Below, in pieces: positions 1-6,093 of a stretch of DNA of 26,699 nt. The translations under genes were made by a program, and so were the position numbers. Each line of letters opens with the position of its first letter. The first letter of the stretch is position 1. The notes beneath the pieces are model-generated. The model was given only the letters and a program-made list of their open reading frames with translations. It did no database searches and had not been told where the DNA came from. Origin of the DNA: a virus; the IMG/VR virus record IMGVR_UViG_3300037541_000360, positions 1 through 26,699 of that record. One strand, 5' to 3'.

Positions 1-1001
1 CCGGTCGTGCAGACGCGCGACCAATCACCGTTGATAATCCGAACGTGGCGAAGTCGGGCCGACAGCCACTGGAACCAGCGGATCAGTTCGGGCATCGCCA
101 TGGCGTGAAACTCGTTGCCGGGTTGGTCGGACAGGACGCCCGGCTCGCGGGCCTGCGGCCGGTTGACGCCTCGGCCGTTGTCGGTGAGTTGCGGCCGGTT
201 GCGGGCGACGCCCGGTTCGCGGGTGTTGGGGTGGTTGACGCCTCGGCCGTTGTCGTTGATGTCCGGCCGGTCGCGGGCGACGCCCGGTTCGCGGGTCTGC
301 GGGCGGTTGACGCCTTGGCTGCCGGTGAGGTGCGGCAGGTCGCGAAAGACGCCCGGTTCGCGGGCCTGCGGACGATTGACGCCCCGGCCGCCGCTGATGA
401 GTTCCGGCCGGTTGCGGGAGACGCCCGGTTCGCTTTCGGCTTGGATGTCTTTCCATTTGCGAATGCGGCCGGTAGTCGGGTCGCAAGTCCACGGGGCGTT
501 GCCATCGAATGCGCCGATCTGCACGCACGTCCCCCATAGCCACCAGCCCGCAATCAGCGGGTCGCAATAGTCATGCGTGCCCGCCAGGAGTTCGAAGTTT
601 TTGTCCTTCCGCCATTGCAAGACGTGAATTTGGCGGGCGTTCTTATCAAGTTCGCTTACCGGCCAGCTAGCGTGCCGGGCGGTCTCCTCAGGGTGATATT
701 GCATCGCCCGCCACGCATTGACGACGAGTCCGTCGAGGTCGTTGACGGTCTCCGAGTAATACGGGCGGTTGCACGGATGCGGGCGGTTGAGCAGGACCGC
801 GCCGCCGCCAAAAAACGGCTCTACGTAGTGGTGGCAATCGCCAAGCAGTTGCCACACAAGCGGCGCGGCTTTCGACTTGCCCCCGAACCACGGAAAGGGA
901 GTCTTTCGGTAGTTGATACGGCCGTCGTTGGCCATGCCGAAATCGTTGCCGTTGTCGTCGGGGTCAATCGTCAGGTCTTCGTCGTTCTCAAAATCACTCA
1001 C
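1..1001 (-). CDS. D12-class DNA adenine methyltransferase, partial (3' end beyond left edge), with internal tandem repeats
   Basis: This gene should transfer a methyl group from S-adenosylmethionine to adenine N6 in a short DNA site, probably to protect or mark phage DNA. I read 333 codons without a stop from GTG at 1001, which overlaps the previous stop as GTGA and has GAGGAG 8 nt upstream. Residues 36-42 (FPWFGGK) and 61-67 (EPFFGGG, the SAM-binding motif I) are typical of the Dam/D12 class. NDLDG (87-91), DPLIAGWWLWG (147-157) and INGDWSRV (323-330) match the phage branch of this family as I know it. The catalytic D/NPPY motif is expected just past the window edge and is not seen. Residues 191-289 (bases 135-431) are repeats of about 23-24 residues containing GVNRPQ and REPGV; EPGV occurs five times. 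The target sequence cannot be told. Confidence 0.88.
   Translation of the reverse strand, partial: MSDFENDEDLTIDPDDNGNDFGMANDGRINYRKTPFPWFGGKSKAAPLVWQLLGDCHHYVEPFFGGGAVLLNRPHPCNRPYYSETVNDLDGLVVNAWRAMQYHPEETARHASWPVSELDKNARQIHVLQWRKDKNFELLAGTHDYCDPLIAGWWLWGTCVQIGAFDGNAPWTCDPTTGRIRKWKDIQAESEPGVSRNRPELISGGRGVNRPQAREPGVFRDLPHLTGSQGVNRPQTREPGVARDRPDINDNGRGVNHPNTREPGVARNRPQLTDNGRGVNRPQAREPGVLSDQPGNEFHAMAMPELIRWFQWLSARLRHVRIINGDWSRVCTT
135..431 (-). repeat. Intragenic tandem repeat, unit about 69-72 bp, inside the methyltransferase
   Basis: Within the methyltransferase frame the cores GVNRPQAREPGV, GVNRPQTREPGV, GVNHPNTREPGV and GVNRPQAREPGV follow one another at 23, 24 and 24 residues, after a partial first unit EPGVSRNRPELISGGR. 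The unit is always a multiple of three bases, so the frame is kept. The repeats sit between the WWLWG segment and the INGDWSRV segment, where this family usually has a variable loop. Confidence 0.9.
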
Positions 1002-1162
1002 GCTCCACGCTCCTCGCCAATAGCCCGTAACAACTCAAACACCATCGCCGCCAACGTCCCGGTCGTCCCGGTCCAGCAGTTGGCCGGACCGTAACGCAAC
1101 ACCGCCTGACGCATCTCCGCCAAGCGTTCGGCGGAGATTGGTTGTTGTTGTCGATCGCTCAC
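998..1162 (-). CDS. Small hypothetical protein, 54 aa
   Basis: This is a short gene with a GTG start that overlaps the MazG-like stop as GTGA, and a TGA stop that overlaps the methyltransferase GTG in the same way. The double coupling is the main evidence that it is real. The product begins MSDRQQQPISAERLAEMRQA and looks mostly helical and soluble. It has one Cys (residue 29) and no membrane segment. No family is recognised. Its position between a MazG-like enzyme and a DNA methyltransferase suggests an accessory role in nucleotide or DNA metabolism, but this is only inference from context. Confidence 0.68.
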   Translation of the reverse strand: MSDRQQQPISAERLAEMRQAVLRYGPANCWTGTTGTLAAMVFELLRAIGEERGA

Positions 1163-1680
1163 GCCCGCTTCCCTCCGTGCCTATACGGCCGCGTCGAGTT
1201 GTAAGCCAGCTTTTCGCGGATCGTGGCCCACAGGTCGTGATTGTTCGCCTGTGCAATGCCAAAGCAATCGCTAACCGCTGTCCACCAACGAAACTGATCG
1301 ATCGCTCCGTGAAGAAACAAGACGTTCTTCGAAATAGTATGAAAAACAGGCTGCGAAACTGGCTCGTCACACTCAATCCGATGCGCTCCCGCCGCGTCCG
1401 CAATGCGAATCAGCAGGTCGGCCAGTTCAACGAAGAAACCTTCCGGCTTCGGCAATCGGCCTTCGAGGAACGATTTCATGTCGCTGTACCAAGTCGCCAT
1501 GCGTCCCGCCCGATATTCTTCCCACGCCTCGCTGACTTCGGCGTGGAAGTTATTGACGATGTCTTCCAGCGGCCGGCTGGCGATGCCGTCATCCCACCAG
1601 CCCTTTTCGAGTGCCATTCCGTGCGCTACGCGGACGAGTGATTGCCAGCTGTCGACCTTCGCGATGTCTTCTGATGTCAT
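1159..1680 (-). CDS. MazG-like nucleoside triphosphate pyrophosphatase
   Basis: All-alpha NTP pyrophosphatases of the MazG/dUTPase-like superfamily hydrolyse (d)NTPs to monophosphates. Phage versions are thought to adjust nucleotide or alarmone pools. The product has HAEVSEAWEEYR at residues 46-57 and ELADLLIRIAD at 85-95. This gives the superfamily's metal ligands E48-x2-E51 and E85-x2-D88. At 173 aa it is longer than a minimal MazG domain; residues 105-173 are an unassigned tail. I chose ATG 1680 because it overlaps the upstream stop as TGATG and has GGGAG 9 nt upstream. An ATG at 1689 is in frame but lies directly against that GGGAG. The gene is coupled to 998-1162 downstream. Confidence 0.8.
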   Translation of the reverse strand: MTSEDIAKVDSWQSLVRVAHGMALEKGWWDDGIASRPLEDIVNNFHAEVSEAWEEYRAGRMATWYSDMKSFLEGRLPKPEGFFVELADLLIRIADAAGAHRIECDEPVSQPVFHTISKNVLFLHGAIDQFRWWTAVSDCFGIAQANNHDLWATIREKLAYNSTRPYRHGGKRA

Positions 1681-1997
1681 CACTTGCATCTCCCATGTTT
1701 GCGAAGAAATGCCAAAACTGAAGATAGAACCTCGTGACTATAAGTGTTATGCCAAAGCACTTCCAGCCAGTGCAATGCCTCTTTGAATTCGTCCGATTGC
1801 GTCGGCGGCTTATGCGGCGGACTGAGCAACACGAATTCCATAGTTGCACCAGGATCAGTATTCGCGAATAAAGATCCGTCGCTTTCTACGATCGGCCCCG
1901 GATTTACCATCTTCCAAATTGAGCCATCCTCGCACAGAACGCGACGTCCGCTAATTTGTACTGGCTTAGAACTCAACACTAAAAATCGTTCTTTCAT
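1680..1997 (-). CDS. Hypothetical protein, 105 aa
   Basis: No family is recognised. The start is supported by a strong GGAGGA 9 nt upstream of ATG 1997. The N-terminal two thirds look beta-rich (KERFLVLSSKPVQISGRRVL, then GSIWKMVNPGPIVE). The C-terminus, about residues 67-105, looks helical (FKEALHWLEVLWH, VLSSVLAFLRKHG). It lies at the start of a three-gene translationally coupled run leading to the MazG-like enzyme and the methyltransferase, after a structured 121-bp intergenic stretch. Confidence 0.7.
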   Translation of the reverse strand: MKERFLVLSSKPVQISGRRVLCEDGSIWKMVNPGPIVESDGSLFANTDPGATMEFVLLSPPHKPPTQSDEFKEALHWLEVLWHNTYSHEVLSSVLAFLRKHGRCK

Positions 1998-2013
1998 TTC
2001 TCAATTCCTCCTC

Positions 2014-2113
2014 CAAAAAAATCCCATCCGCCGGCCTATCCAGGCACAACCGCGGCACCACGCCGACTACTGCCCCAAGCCGCTTACGCCAACGCTCGCG
2101 ACCGGCGGACGGG
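2014..2113 (-). terminator. Long-range stem followed by T7 on the minus strand (terminator or leader structure)
   Basis: On the minus strand CCCGTCCGCCGG (2113-2102) can pair with CCGGCGGATGGG (2034-2023): 12 bp with one G-T pair. The second arm is followed by ATTTTTTTGG (seven T, 2021-2015). The enclosed loop is about 67 nt and could hold further stems. The position directly after the DUF3310 gene stop and before a strong ribosome binding site suggests partial termination or a structured leader. The large loop makes a classical terminator less certain. Confidence 0.4.
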
Positions 2114-2118
2114 GTGAT

Positions 2119-2508
2119 TTACTTGCTCAGCGTCTTAACCAAACGATCCGCGTACCATGCACACTTACGGGCATCCTCCACCGCTTCACCCTTCAGCCCG
2201 AGACGCCAAGCGTATTTGATCACTTGACCGCGCAGGAAGCCGATGAATTGATCCGTCGACATTGCCGACTCAACGCCATCAATGCACTCGACAGGGCCTT
2301 GCGTGTAGTGGTCAGGATGATTGACCGGATCGCCTTCCGGCTTGTCGTCCTGCCATTCGGCAAGCGGCTTAAATGCGACCTTACATCCTCCAACAGATAG
2401 CCAACCAATAACATGATTGGCGTCTTGCTCTGTTTTGTAAATCGGGCTGTACATATCCGTCTCGCTGTCCCAAATCCGACGTTCTCGCACCTGATACCGT
2501 TCCGCCAT
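2119..2508 (-). CDS. DUF3310 family protein (SaV-like)
   Basis: The product is 129 aa. Its C-terminal half, residues 62-126, carries the DUF3310 signature NHPDHY (63-68), ECID (74-77), the RGQVIKYAWRLG block (93-104) and EDARKCAWYADRL (111-123). DUF3310 proteins are common, small, soluble phage proteins. A nucleotide kinase-like role has been proposed, but the function is not settled. I start at ATG 2508 because AGGAGG lies 9 nt upstream; an in-frame ATG 39 bp earlier has no such site. Residues 1-60 look beta-rich and are unassigned. It is the first protein gene after the tRNA-like element. Confidence 0.8.
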   Translation of the reverse strand: MAERYQVRERRIWDSETDMYSPIYKTEQDANHVIGWLSVGGCKVAFKPLAEWQDDKPEGDPVNHPDHYTQGPVECIDGVESAMSTDQFIGFLRGQVIKYAWRLGLKGEAVEDARKCAWYADRLVKTLSK

Positions 2509-2548
2509 CGCGTTTAGCCTCCTGTTAAACAACCGACCACAACTCAAA

Positions 2549-2659
2549 TGATGCGGGCAGGATTCGAACCTGCTGCGGACGTTTAACGGTGCTCAAAACC
2601 GTCCAAGGGGCAAGCCCGTCTGCAACGCTCCCTGCGTGTTCCCACCACGCCGCCGCATC
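2549..2659 (-). tRNA. tRNA-like element with a Ser(UGA)-type anticodon arm; atypical (insertion, or attP-like 3' half)
   Basis: The T arm is canonical: GCAGG-TTCGAAT-CCTGC on the minus strand (2573-2557), followed by CCGCATC and discriminator A. A 5-bp stem with a 7-nt loop, ACGGT-TTTGAGC-ACCGT (2602-2586), puts TGA at positions 34-36. A perfect 7-bp partner for the acceptor, GATGCGG, lies at 2659-2653. It is followed by a class-II-like D arm, GCG-TGGTGGGAACA-CGC (2650-2634). Between D arm and anticodon arm there are 31 extra nt (2633-2603), and the variable region is only about 12 nt, short for tRNA-Ser. Either this is a degenerate or interrupted tRNA, or only the 3' half is tRNA-derived, as in a phage attachment core. 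Confidence 0.42.
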
Positions 2660-2825
2660 ACAATCGCCGTCTCTCCGGCGTGTCACCGACTCCGTGCTAC
2701 GCATGTACGGTTCTGCTATCGTGGCTGTCACGGCCCAGTCGTGCATCAGTCACTAGCCTCCTGCACGCTCCCGCTTTTTCAAGCCGCTTTCGGCGGCTAA
2801 CACTAGTGCGGAACTCACTCGTGGC
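2660..2825. other. Intergenic stretch with one 6-bp hairpin
   Basis: The stretch 2509-2825 has no convincing protein gene. Besides the tRNA-like element, it holds a perfect small hairpin AGCCGC-TTTCG-GCGGCT (2782-2798) just after the SSB-like gene stop. No T-run follows the hairpin on the minus strand. I see no clear promoter here. Confidence 0.45.
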
Positions 2826-3338
2826 TCACATCCCAAACGGATCGACACCATCACCGCCAGCCGCTTCGACGTACACGGCGGGAACGTCCTTGCTGGCGTC
2901 GTGCCATTTCTTGATGTTGTTCCGCAACTCGCCGGCATTGTCTGGCTTGATCCCGATGGTTGCCACACATTCGCGGTCAATCAAATCGCTCGGACTTCTG
3001 GCTTGCGTGATGCCGCACGCCAAGCAGATGGCCTTAAGCTGTTGCTTTGCGATTTCTCGCACCTGTGCTGATGCGTGTTGCAAATTCAGGTTTTCGTAGT
3101 GCCGCTTCCCCTCGTATTCACTCGGCTCAGCCACGGTCAGCGTAAGTGCCAGCATGTTCGGACCGGCCTTCGATGCTCGCGTTTCCGCTTTGCTGATCCG
3201 CATTCGGTAGACGCCAGCCGGCAGCAGGTTCGACTTGACTTTCGACGTGTCGAACCCACCATCGCCGAACACTTCCGCGAACATCGCTTCGCCGCTGTCC
3301 GTCGTCTTTTCGTCTTCGATCCATTCGTTTTCGCTCAT
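2826..3338 (-). CDS. DUF669-type single-stranded DNA binding protein
   Basis: The 170 aa product fits the phage DUF669 family, which replaces SSB in many phages. Typical features are the LPAGVYRMRISKAE strand (residues about 40-53), LALTLTVAEPSEYEGKRHYE in the middle, and LKAICLACGI further on. The C-terminus ends in DGVDPFGM, resembling the acidic, Pro-Phe-ending SSB tail that recruits partners. It follows the Sak4-like ATPase by 11 bp, which is the usual pairing of annealing ATPase and SSB in phage recombination modules. The start ATG 3338 has TAGGAG 8 nt upstream. Confidence 0.8.
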   Translation of the reverse strand: MSENEWIEDEKTTDSGEAMFAEVFGDGGFDTSKVKSNLLPAGVYRMRISKAETRASKAGPNMLALTLTVAEPSEYEGKRHYENLNLQHASAQVREIAKQQLKAICLACGITQARSPSDLIDRECVATIGIKPDNAGELRNNIKKWHDASKDVPAVYVEAAGGDGVDPFGM

Positions 3339-3349
3339 TGCATTCGCTC

Positions 3350-4189
3350 CTAGAAAGTTTCAGCCTCAGATTCCGTCTTCAATTGCGCCGGTTTGCTGTC
3401 ATCCGGTTCCGGCTCCGGTTCGCTGGGCGGCGGAGTGTATCCGCTTCCCGGCCAGAATTTTTGATACGCCGACCACTCCAGCGGTAAGTCGGTCGTGATG
3501 CCGAGACGGTTTTTGGCCGCGATGGCTGGCGTCCCAACCGTGCGAACGCGGCGTCGTGTTCCGCCCTTCGCAATCGCTCGTCCAGCGTCCTTGCCTTTGG
3601 CATCGACTTCCTGAATGGCGATATCGGTCGTCGCAAAAAACATTTCGTCGCACCACTCACGCACCACCGCGGCCGCTTTGTCGTGCAGGTCGAGTTGCCA
3701 TTGCGTATATGATTGCCGCTCTGGATCGTCGATTCGCTGCGACTTCGCGTGCCCGAGAAGCACCACCGTCCATCGATGCTTTGCTTGGATGGCCGCCAGC
3801 ATGTCGAGCAAGCTCGATATCCTTGCCGCTGCCATCGTGTAGCCAGCACCATACCCGCCATTGACTTTCACAAGCTCGTGTTCTTGAACGCCGCCCTCCT
3901 TACACAGTTGGCGGTGGAGAAGCTTTTCCGCCCAATCGATCGAGTCCAAAACTAGCGTCTTGAAATCGCCACCATCAGCCAGCAATTGCCGCAGCGTTCC
4001 TCCGAGCGTTTGCCAGTCGCCTATCAGCTTCGTTCGAGCAACGTCAAGATCATTGCAGCCGTTCTCGATGTCGACAAACAACGGCTCCTGTGCTTTGCTC
4101 GCCCAGGTCGTTTTGCCGACGCCTGGCGGCCCGTAAAGCAGCACACGCCGAGGGCGTGGCTGTTTACCGCGTATTACTTCGATTGGCAT
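3350..4189 (-). CDS. Sak4-like RecA-fold ATPase (phage nucleotide-binding / recombination protein)
   Basis: Proteins of this type bind ATP and single-stranded DNA and promote annealing together with a phage SSB. Walker A is GPPGVGKT (residues 20-27) and Walker B is LVLDSID (79-85). VVLLGHAKSQR further on resembles the RecA-fold sensor segment. The fold ends near residue 240, and a Pro/Glu/Asp-rich tail follows (PPPSEPEPEPDD). The length of 279 aa is normal. GGAGG lies 7 nt before ATG 4189. The neighbouring DUF669 gene supports the assignment. A generic AAA ATPase of the same family (AAA_24) is the alternative description. Confidence 0.8.
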   Translation of the reverse strand: MPIEVIRGKQPRPRRVLLYGPPGVGKTTWASKAQEPLFVDIENGCNDLDVARTKLIGDWQTLGGTLRQLLADGGDFKTLVLDSIDWAEKLLHRQLCKEGGVQEHELVKVNGGYGAGYTMAAARISSLLDMLAAIQAKHRWTVVLLGHAKSQRIDDPERQSYTQWQLDLHDKAAAVVREWCDEMFFATTDIAIQEVDAKGKDAGRAIAKGGTRRRVRTVGTPAIAAKNRLGITTDLPLEWSAYQKFWPGSGYTPPPSEPEPEPDDSKPAQLKTESEAETF

Positions 4190-4192
4190 TTG

Positions 4193-4405
4193 TCATCCTC
4201 CCACATTGGACACAACGCCAGCCGCCTGCAATTTCACCCGCAGCGTCAGCCAGCTTTTGAACGCCGCTTCCAGGTCGATGCGCGATCGAGTCACTTCTTT
4301 TGTTGACCAGCCGATGATTTGCAGTCGTTCTTCCATTGCCCCAAGATTATGCGCCGCCATCCCCAGTCGCGATTCAATGTCTTCAATCAATTCACGCTCA
4401 ATCAT
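4193..4405 (-). CDS. Small hypothetical protein, 70 aa, helical
   Basis: No family is recognised. The product begins MIERELIEDIESRLGMAAHN. It is predicted to be helical throughout with heptad-like spacing, so a small coiled-coil or helical bundle is likely. I start at ATG 4405, which overlaps the upstream stop as ATGA; ATG 4417 in frame is possible and adds four residues. The stop lies 3 bp before the Sak4-like start, so the two are co-translated. Confidence 0.62.
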   Translation of the reverse strand: MIERELIEDIESRLGMAAHNLGAMEERLQIIGWSTKEVTRSRIDLEAAFKSWLTLRVKLQAAGVVSNVGG

Positions 4406-4509
4406 CTCATCACCCATGCCTTAATGATCGCCAGCAGGACGTCGCCAAAACATTCGACGACTAGTATTCCCGCCAGCACACACACCGCCACTAATCGTGC
4501 ATGATCCAC
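4402..4509 (-). CDS. Single-pass membrane micro-protein, about 35 aa
   Basis: GTG 4509 has AAGGAGG exactly 6 nt upstream, while an in-frame ATG at 4515 sits directly against that site. The product (MDHARLVAVC, then VLAGILVVECFGDVLLAII) is one hydrophobic helix of about 22-25 residues with a short positive C-terminus (KAWVMR). This predicts a single membrane span. The stop overlaps the next ATG as ATGA. Small membrane proteins in early phage operons can act on host envelope or defence functions, but nothing here shows which. Confidence 0.55.
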   Translation of the reverse strand: MDHARLVAVCVLAGILVVECFGDVLLAIIKAWVMR

Positions 4510-4511
4510 TG

Positions 4512-4724
4512 TCATCCTCCTTGCCGTTCGCGTTCTCGTCTCCGTAGCTGTGCCGCCTGTCGGCGGTCGTAAGATGTCGTCGGTCGGTCGACGTGATTCG
4601 TCGCGTATAGCTGCGTCAGAATCACGTCTGTCAAAGTGGTCTGCCACTTGTCGCGGATCGATTCGAGCCGAACCAATAGCGGATCGTCGAGCGACAAGCG
4701 GAATGTTATTTGTCGTGTTGTCAT
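4512..4724 (-). CDS. Ribbon-helix-helix-like small protein, 70 aa
   Basis: The N-terminus MTTRQITFRLSLDDPLLVRL has the pattern of a ribbon-helix-helix DNA-binding domain: a short basic strand followed by two helices (LLVRLESIRDKW and LTDVILTQLYA). The C-terminal 25 residues are rich in Arg and Gln and look disordered (RRQAAQLRRRERERQGG). ATG 4724 overlaps the upstream stop as ATGA, with AAAGGTGG 5 nt upstream. It is probably a regulator of phage or host genes; no target is suggested by the sequence. Confidence 0.65.
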   Translation of the reverse strand: MTTRQITFRLSLDDPLLVRLESIRDKWQTTLTDVILTQLYATNHVDRPTTSYDRRQAAQLRRRERERQGG

Positions 4725-4936
4725 TCGGCCACCTTTCGATAGTCGTTGATGTCGCGAAGGATGCCAGCCTCGAACATCCCTGTGCGAATATGAGTTGCCA
4801 TGCGTGCAACTGATACGCCATCTTCGGTCAGGCACTTGGCGTCGAGTGTTACTACATGCTCAAGCGCCGCTTTGCACATGGCAATCACGATGTCGCATTC
4901 TCGACGGATGGTTCGTTGTTCGGATTCGGTGATCAT
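4721..4936 (-). CDS. Small hypothetical protein, 71 aa
   Basis: No family is recognised. The product begins MITESEQRTIRRECDIVIAM. It looks helical, has two Cys residues in the first half (14 and 21) and a third at residue 35, and has no clear membrane span. It is coupled by ATGA overlaps at both ends, to 4933-5421 upstream and to the ribbon-helix-helix gene downstream. Confidence 0.65.
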   Translation of the reverse strand: MITESEQRTIRRECDIVIAMCKAALEHVVTLDAKCLTEDGVSVARMATHIRTGMFEAGILRDINDYRKVAE

Positions 4937-5421
4937 TCTCGGAACGCCTTAATTGTTTCGTCGAATGTAAGTTTTGCCGACTTCGCAGCGGCCACGGTTT
5001 CGATCTTTGCAACGATGCTCGGCCTTGCACACTCAGCCAAAATGCCAAGATGACTGGCCGCCGCGTCGTGTTTGGCTTTGGATGCGTTGTCGAGCTTGTC
5101 GTAGTCGGCACAGCCAAGCTTCTTCAGCGAGCGAACACTTGCCCGCCTGATGCGTTGAATGGCACCAGTTGCGACTTGGACAATCCCACTGTCGTTGAGC
5201 CGCGTTAGCGTGCCGTGTTCGCAGGCGACCACGATACGGCCCTCAGTCTGGACAATACGGCGGGCTGATGCCAACGCCGCGCGGAACTTTCCGCTGTTCT
5301 TGTCGAGCCGCAATTGATCGGCCAATAGATCGACAGACAGTGTGCCGCCAATTGCCATTTTCGCCAGGATGTCGACTAGCGTTTGCACGTCGTAGCCCCG
5401 CCTAAATTTGTCGTTCGCCAT
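4933..5421 (-). CDS. Hypothetical protein, 162 aa, first gene after the pentamer array
   Basis: No family is certain. The N-terminus (VQTLVDILAKMAIGGTLSVD, then LLADQL) looks like a helix-turn-helix or winged-helix start. A strand pair follows (EGRIVVACEHGTLTRLNDSG), and the rest is Arg/Lys- and Ala-rich and helical. A DNA-binding role is therefore plausible but inferred. ATG 5421 has GAGGAG 8 nt upstream. It is the first gene downstream of the cloverleaf/pentamer region in the direction of transcription, so it may be regulated by it or act on it. Confidence 0.7.
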   Translation of the reverse strand: MANDKFRRGYDVQTLVDILAKMAIGGTLSVDLLADQLRLDKNSGKFRAALASARRIVQTEGRIVVACEHGTLTRLNDSGIVQVATGAIQRIRRASVRSLKKLGCADYDKLDNASKAKHDAAASHLGILAECARPSIVAKIETVAAAKSAKLTFDETIKAFRE

Positions 5422-5448
5422 TGTGTTTGCTCCTCGTTAGTGTGTCGG

Positions 5449-5455
5449 AAAAAAA
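5449..5455 (-). other. T7 run at the downstream end of the pentamer array
   Basis: Seven consecutive T on the minus strand follow directly after the last pentamer and precede the ribosome binding site of the 162 aa gene. There is no strong hairpin immediately before the run, so it is not a typical intrinsic terminator by itself. Confidence 0.35.
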
Positions 5456-5544
5456 CGTCTCGTTTCGGGTCGATTCGCCTCAAATCGCGTCGGATCGGAT
5501 CGAGTCAGGTCACGTCGACTCGATTCGGATCGGTTCATCGCCAG

Positions 5545-5589
5545 AACCCGCCCGCAGTTGCGAACTGCCAGCCCGTTAGGCGGCGGGTT
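5545..5589. repeat. Cloverleaf element 1
   Basis: Outer stem AACCCGCC (5545-5552) pairs with GGCGGGTT (5582-5589). The inner hairpin is GCAGTT-GCG-AACTGC (5554-5568). The third hairpin is GCC-CGTTA-GGC (5571-5581). All pairs are Watson-Crick. Confidence 0.85.
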
Positions 5590-5660
5590 TCGTTTCGTTT
5601 CGTGTCGTGTCGGATCGATTCAAATCGGGTCGTTTCGAATCGCTTCAGCTCGGCACCAAT

Positions 5661-5703
5661 ACCCCACTGCCATTGCGAATGACTAGGTCGTTAGCCGTGG
5701 GGT
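5661..5703. repeat. Cloverleaf element 2
   Basis: Outer stem ACCCCAC (5661-5667) pairs with GTGGGGT (5697-5703), a compensated change from element 1. The inner hairpin is CATT-GCG-AATG with one mismatch further out. The third hairpin is GGT-CGTTA-GCC (5686-5696), closed by a G-T pair. Confidence 0.85.
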
Positions 5704-5768
5704 GCGTTTCGTGTCGTGTCGTGTCGTATCGCATCGAATCGCTTCGTGTCGGATCGCATCGTTGCCAG

Positions 5769-5814
5769 AACCCGCCTGTCATTGCGAATGACCAGCCCAT
5801 TACGGCAGCGGGTT
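5769..5814. repeat. Cloverleaf element 3
   Basis: Outer stem AACCCGC (5769-5775) pairs with GCGGGTT (5808-5814). The inner hairpin is GTCATT-GCG-AATGAC. The third hairpin is GCC-CATTAC-GGC (5795-5806). Confidence 0.85.
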
Positions 5815-5889
5815 ACGTTTCGTTTCGTATCGTTGCGTGTCGAATCGATTCAAATCGGTTCGCTTCGACTCGCTTCAGGTCGTCACCAG

Positions 5890-5933
5890 AACCCTGTCGC
5901 CATTGCGAATGGCAGGTCTTGCACCACAGGGTT
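5890..5933. repeat. Cloverleaf element 4
   Basis: Outer stem AACCCTGT (5890-5897) pairs with ACAGGGTT (5926-5933). The inner hairpin is GCCATT-GCG-AATGGC. The third hairpin is GGT-CTTGC-ACC (5915-5925). All three stems differ from element 1 and keep full pairing. Confidence 0.87.
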
Positions 5934-6048
5934 ACGTTTCGTGTCGGCTCGGCTCGAATCGTTTTGTTTCGACTCGCTTCAAGTCAGATCGAATCAATTC
6001 GGATCGACTCCACTCCACTCTGCTCAACTCGGGTCACGTCGATACCAG

Positions 6049-6093
6049 AACCCGCCCGCGATTGCGAATCGCCAGCCCGTTAGGCAGCGGGTT
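6049..6093. repeat. Cloverleaf element 5
   Basis: Outer stem AACCCGC (6049-6055) pairs with GCGGGTT (6087-6093). The inner hairpin is GCGATT-GCG-AATCGC. The third hairpin is GCC-CGTTA-GGC. The longest pentamer block, about 22 units, lies between elements 4 and 5. Confidence 0.85.

Noticed and set aside
45-570. Plus-strand and out-of-frame minus open frames with repeated residues
   Set aside because: They are shadows of the repeats inside the methyltransferase. The GTG-initiated minus frame has the conserved enzyme motifs.
1035-1403. 122-codon minus-strand frame
   Set aside because: Out of frame with the MazG-like and 54 aa genes, which have better starts, coupling and, for MazG, motifs.
2525-2746. 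Minus-strand 73-codon frame with AGGAGG 10 nt upstream of its ATG
   Set aside because: It runs through the tRNA-like element, and its end (QQVRILPASF) is the typical translation of a tRNA T arm. The ribosome binding site keeps it from being impossible, but the RNA reading is stronger.
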